Made by a program: the position numbers and the translations under genes
Part shown: piece by piece, positions 60,683-64,000 of the stretch
Numbering within the stretch: position 1 is the first letter of the stretch
Layout of the letters: every line of letters starts with the position of its first letter
Source: GCA-2686295 sp964402995
GTDB lineage: Archaea > Nanobdellota > Nanobdellia > Woesearchaeales > GCA-2686295
Reading direction: 5' to 3'
Length of the DNA: 64,000 bases
Assembly: GCA_964402995.1 (NCBI GenBank)
Contig: CAYOEA010000006.1
Coordinates: 60,516 to 124,515, forward strand
Notes under the pieces: generated by a model
The model's input: the letters and a program-made list of their open reading frames with translations, nothing else
What the model was told of the DNA's origin: nothing
Database searches by the model: none

Positions 60683-60736
60683 ATGAGGCAAAATATAAAC
60701 TTAAAGCAAGCTTCAATCATTATTTCTATTATTTAG
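60683..60736 (+). CDS. Ile-rich leader peptide of ileS (17 codons)
   Basis: ATG at 60683 to TAG at 60734-60736 encodes MRQNINLKQASIIISII: six Ile in 17 codons, five of them in the last six. A TATA box at 60651-60660 puts the transcription start at the ATG, so this is likely a leaderless mini-ORF. The ileS start is 83 nt past its stop. This is the classic arrangement of a translated leader that senses charged tRNA-Ile, though attenuation has mainly been described in bacteria. No strong hairpin is evident between it and ileS. Confidence 0.6.
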   Translation: MRQNINLKQASIIISII

Positions 60737-60819
60737 TTACAGCTCTGCGATTTTAAACAGGGCAAATGCGAACAATGATAGAAAACAATATAAAAACAAT
60801 AAGGTTTTGGTGAAATACG
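60737..60819 (+). promoter_or_regulatory. ileS leader region
   Basis: This stretch joins the leader ORF to ileS. It carries AACAAT three times at about 13-nt spacing (60771, 60784, 60796 region) and GGTG seven to ten bases before the ileS ATG as a possible SD. No stable terminator hairpin can be seen by eye. Confidence 0.4.
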
Positions 60820-63800
60820 ATGAAAGATTCATATGATTTTAAGGTTGTTGAAGAAGAGATTTTTAATTTTTGGAACGAAAATGAGGTTTATGCTAAGTTA
60901 AAAGCTAGAAACAAAGGTAAGAAATCCTACTATTTTCTTGATGGTCCTCCTTATACTTCTGGAAGAGTACACTTAGGTACTGCGTGGAATAAAGTTCTAA
61001 AAGATTCAGTCTTACGTTTTAGACGTATGAGAGGCTATGATGTTTGGGACAGAGCAGGTTATGATATGCACGGTCTTCCTACAGAAAATGCCACTCAAAA
61101 GAAATTTGGTATTAAAAATAAAGATGAAATCGAAAAATTCGGAGTTAAGAAATTCATCGACGAATGTAAAATTACTTGTATTGAAAATATGAAAGTCATG
61201 AATAAAGACTTTCAAAAACTTGGAGTCTGGATGGATTTTGATAATGCTTATCAAACTGCTTCTAAAGATTTCATGAATGGTGTTTGGTGGCTTATTAAAA
61301 AAGCTCACGAGAAAAAACGTCTTTACGAAGGTCTTAGAACTATGACTTGGTGCGCTCACAGCGAGTCTGCACTTGCAAAACACGAATTAGAATACAAAAC
61401 AGTTGTTGACAATTCAATATTCGTTAAATTCAAATTAAAAAATGATAAAAATGAATTCTTAGTTATTTGGACTACCACTCCATGGACTATACCATTCAAC
61501 TTAGCTGTTATGGTTGGACCAGAAATTGAATATGTTAAAGCAAAAGTTGGCGATGAAACTTGGATTGTTGCAGCGCCTCTTGCAGGTATTTTCATAAATA
61601 GTGTTGCAGATAAAGAATTCAAAGTTCTTGAAACTTTCAAAGGTGAAAAACTAGAAGGTGCAGAGTATGAGCATCCTTTCTATAACGAACTTTCATCAAT
61701 TTATGATGAGATTAAAGCAGAATCTCCAAAGACTCACACAGTTCTTTTATCAAGCGAATATGTTGATACAAGCGCGGGTTCAGGTCTTGTTCATTGTGCG
61801 CCTGGTTGCGGTCCTGAGGACTACGAAATAGGTTACAAAAATGGCATTCCAGCATTTAATAATATTGATACTAAAGGAGTCTTTCCAAGTAATATGGGAC
61901 AGTTCACAGGTCTTACTGCTAAAAAAGATGACAAAAAATTCATTGAAGCTTTAGAAAATTGTGGAGCTCTTATTGCTCAAACTGAAGTTGAACACGAATA
62001 CCCTCATGACTGGAGACATCATGAACCTGTTATTTTCAGAACTACAAAACAATGGTTCTTCAAAATTGAAGATTTAAAAGAAAAGATGATTCAAGAAAAT
62101 AATAAAATTTCTTGGGTTCCAAAAGCAGCATTTAATGCTTATGACTCTTGGCTTAAAAATCTTCGAGATAACTCAATTTCTAAACAAAGATACTGGGGAA
62201 CACCACTTCCTGTTTGGAGAAATATAGAAGATGAAGAAGATTACTTAGTTATTGGTTCATCAGATGAACTTGAAAAACTTTCAGGTAAAAAAGTTGATGA
62301 TCTTCACATCTCAGTTGTAGACCATATTGAAATTAAAAAAGATGGAAAAACTTACAAAAGAATCCCTGATGTTTTAGATGTTTGGGTTGATGCCGGAACT
62401 ACTTCTTGGAATTGTCTTGACTTTCCAAAAAAAGAAGAACATTTCAAAAACTTATTTCCTGCAGATTTTATCTTAGAAGGTAAAGATCAGATTAGAGGTT
62501 GGTTTAATCTACTTATGATTACTTCAATGGTATCTATGGATGTTCCTTCTTTTTCAAAAGTTTACATGCATGGTTTCATTAATGATTATCTTGGTCGAAA
62601 GATGAGTAAATCTATAGGCAATCAAACTTCACCTTATGAAGTAACTGATAAATTCGGTGTTGATTCTCTTAGATATTATACTATTGCAGCTGCAAAGCCA
62701 GGTCTTGATATGAATTATAATCCTGAAGAAACTGAAATCAAATTTAGAAATTTATTTGTACTTTGGAACATGCAACATTTACTAACAGATATTGCAACAA
62801 ATGTAGGCCAAAATCCTAGCACTCCAAATTATAAAGATTTAGATCTAGAAGACAAATTCATCATTTCAAAGCTTCATTCAGCAATGAAAAAGCTCACTGA
62901 AAAATATGAAAACTACGAGTTAAATGAAACGCCTATTGTTTGTGAAGATTTCTTCTTAACTCTTTCAAGAAGTTATATTAAACTTGTTAGAGAAAAATCA
63001 GTTTTAGGAACTGACAAACAAAAAAAGAATATATTAGATGTATTCTTTGAGTGTTACTTCAAAGCTCTTGTAATTTTTTCACCTACAGCTCCATACATAA
63101 CTGATAAGATTTATCAAAACTTAAAAAGTAAGTTTGGTCTTGAAAAAACTAGCATCCATGAATATGAATGGCCAGAGTTTGATAAAAAACTTATAGATAA
63201 TAAACTTGAAGAAGAGTTTTTCGTTGCTGAAAAAGTAATTGGTGCAATTCTTTCATGTAGAGATCAAGCAAATGTTGGAACAAGATGGCCTTTGCAAAAA
63301 GTGATAATTGACACTAAAAAATTCGAACTTAAAGATTCAATTGAACGTGTTGAAGAACTAATTAAATCGCAAGTTAATGTTAAAGAAATTCTTTTAGAAG
63401 AAGTTAAAGTTAGTTATAATGTTAAACCTAATTTTAAATCTCTTGGTAAAAAGTTCGGAACTGAAACTGGTATTGTTGCTGAATTAATCAAAGAAAGAGC
63501 AGAAGAAATTGCAACTAAAATTGAAGAAAAAAACATTAACATTGAAGGTTTTGAAATTACAAAAGATGATTTAGAACTTGAAATGGTTCCACCAGAAAAC
63601 TTTAAGATGAGTATTGTGTCAGGCATTTCTTCAACTAAATTATTCCTTGACACTGTTGTCACAGAAGATCTTGAAACAGAAGGTTTTGTTAGAGAAATAA
63701 TTAGACGAACACAACAACTTAGAAAAGATTCAGATCTTAAAAAAGAAGATAGAATTAACTTAAACATTGAAACTGATCTTAAGATTAAATCTTTTGCAGA

Positions 63801-63924
63801 TGAAATTAAAAGTAAAGTTGGAGCTGATGAAGTAAACATTGATTCAAAAACCACTAAACTTGAATTTTCTAAAGAAGAAAAAATTAGAGGAAAAATAGTA
63901 ACAATAAACATACAGAAAAAATAA
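60820..63924 (+). CDS. ileS: Isoleucyl-tRNA synthetase
   Basis: A 1034-residue class I synthetase. PPYTSGRVHLGTAWNKVLKD contains the HIGH-type HLGT, and RKMSKSIGN is the KMSKS loop. The CP1 editing domain has WTTTPWTIPFNLA and DTSAGSGLVHCAPGCGPEDY. The C-terminal region is long (about residues 690-1034) and lacks a Zn-binding Cys cluster, as in the eukaryotic/archaeal-type enzyme. It charges tRNA-Ile and edits valine. An Ile-rich leader ORF precedes it. Confidence 0.96.
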   Translation: MKDSYDFKVVEEEIFNFWNENEVYAKLKARNKGKKSYYFLDGPPYTSGRVHLGTAWNKVLKDSVLRFRRMRGYDVWDRAGYDMHGLPTENATQKKFGIKNKDEIEKFGVKKFIDECKITCIENMKVMNKDFQKLGVWMDFDNAYQTASKDFMNGVWWLIKKAHEKKRLYEGLRTMTWCAHSESALAKHELEYKTVVDNSIFVKFKLKNDKNEFLVIWTTTPWTIPFNLAVMVGPEIEYVKAKVGDETWIVAAPLAGIFINSVADKEFKVLETFKGEKLEGAEYEHPFYNELSSIYDEIKAESPKTHTVLLSSEYVDTSAGSGLVHCAPGCGPEDYEIGYKNGIPAFNNIDTKGVFPSNMGQFTGLTAKKDDKKFIEALENCGALIAQTEVEHEYPHDWRHHEPVIFRTTKQWFFKIEDLKEKMIQENNKISWVPKAAFNAYDSWLKNLRDNSISKQRYWGTPLPVWRNIEDEEDYLVIGSSDELEKLSGKKVDDLHISVVDHIEIKKDGKTYKRIPDVLDVWVDAGTTSWNCLDFPKKEEHFKNLFPADFILEGKDQIRGWFNLLMITSMVSMDVPSFSKVYMHGFINDYLGRKMSKSIGNQTSPYEVTDKFGVDSLRYYTIAAAKPGLDMNYNPEETEIKFRNLFVLWNMQHLLTDIATNVGQNPSTPNYKDLDLEDKFIISKLHSAMKKLTEKYENYELNETPIVCEDFFLTLSRSYIKLVREKSVLGTDKQKKNILDVFFECYFKALVIFSPTAPYITDKIYQNLKSKFGLEKTSIHEYEWPEFDKKLIDNKLEEEFFVAEKVIGAILSCRDQANVGTRWPLQKVIIDTKKFELKDSIERVEELIKSQVNVKEILLEEVKVSYNVKPNFKSLGKKFGTETGIVAELIKERAEEIATKIEEKNINIEGFEITKDDLELEMVPPENFKMSIVSGISSTKLFLDTVVTEDLETEGFVREIIRRTQQLRKDSDLKKEDRINLNIETDLKIKSFADEIKSKVGADEVNIDSKTTKLEFSKEEKIRGKIVTINIQKK

Positions 63925-63957
63925 TCAAAAAGAAGGTAAAAAAACTAAAATGAACCT

Positions 63958-63977
63958 CCTCACCTTGAAAGGTGAGG
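63958..63977 (+). terminator. Hairpin after ileS
   Basis: CCTCACCTT-GA-AAGGTGAGG is a perfect 9-bp stem, 34 nt past the ileS stop and unusually GC-rich for this region. No T run follows directly. It may be a terminator, or the end hairpin of an element lying beyond the window. Confidence 0.45.
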
Positions 63978-64000
63978 TATCCTATTATGCAAAAGTACTT

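Noticed and set aside
60380..60736. 118-residue plus-strand ORF ending in the Ile-rich segment
   Set aside because: Most of it is antisense to nadK. Only its last 17 codons, with their own ATG and TATA box, look like a gene.

Overview
The window looks like a low-GC DPANN archaeon, most likely from the Woesearchaeota/Pacearchaeota neighbourhood. This is inferred from gene content, not from a phylogeny. Archaeal markers are an Orc1/Cdc6 initiator, secF followed by secD, a short archaeal triosephosphate isomerase, the Era-like GTPase/DUF2073/Zn-ribbon operon, type IV pilin-like proteins with class III or archaellin-like leaders, and tRNA genes without an encoded CCA end. Several genes also have a TATA box 26-28 nt upstream of the start codon, the leaderless archaeal layout (18369, 22748, 27037, 43068, 47537, 51829). 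Other genes have clear Shine-Dalgarno (SD) sequences, so both initiation modes are in use. Mixed in are bacterial-type functions: Lgt with several lipobox proteins, glutathione peroxidase, ABC-F, PadR, CorA and a KefB-like antiporter.

Layout. 1-2.2 kb: a PadR-DUF1700-DUF4097 envelope-stress-like operon and a J-domain protein. 2.3-6 kb: a GIY-YIG protein, a ferric-reductase-like membrane protein, a lipoprotein, and a two-gene operon of a ThiH/HydG-like radical SAM enzyme with an unrecognised partner. 6-15.5 kb: surface and lipoprotein genes, a permease split into two half-size genes with a decayed fragment of itself downstream, an SGNH hydrolase, a flavodoxin, a methyltransferase, small membrane proteins, glutathione peroxidase and a frameshifted lipoprotein gene. 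15.6-25.4 kb: ABC-F, a 42-codon membrane peptide, tRNA-Gln, a methyltransferase, a 793-residue cysteine-repeat surface protein, DUF4349, GNAT, a lipoprotein and a second SGNH hydrolase. 25.5-35.8 kb: a membrane-anchored winged-helix regulator, CorA, KefB-like antiporter, and a three-gene operon of unknown role ending in an endonuclease-IV-like TIM barrel, then a nucleotidyltransferase with a helical tail. 35.9-44.1 kb: an S-layer-like protein, tRNA-Val, secFD and a 54-bp tandem repeat array. 44.3-48.5 kb: two pilins, the GTPase/DUF2073/Zn-ribbon operon, TatD, ferredoxin and a Zn protein. 48.6-51.6 kb: Sua5, three tiny genes with strong SDs, a possible origin and orc1/cdc6. 52-64 kb: a GT-C membrane glycosyltransferase, archaellin-like pilins, a K+ channel, TIM, Lgt, thioredoxin, a NYN-domain protein, NAD kinase and ileS.

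The most interesting signals are regulatory or small. A 17-codon leader ORF ending Ile-Ile-Ile-Ser-Ile-Ile precedes ileS under its own TATA box. Two genes apparently initiate at ATT behind a good SD. Three tiny SD-equipped ORFs sit beside orc1/cdc6. Hairpins with one conserved bulged A recur at four loci. Two genes have a copy of their own 3' end just downstream, separated by a hairpin. I saw no CRISPR array, rRNA, transposase or integrase. The ends of the DUF4097 gene (left) and whatever follows the terminal hairpin (right) are cut by the window.
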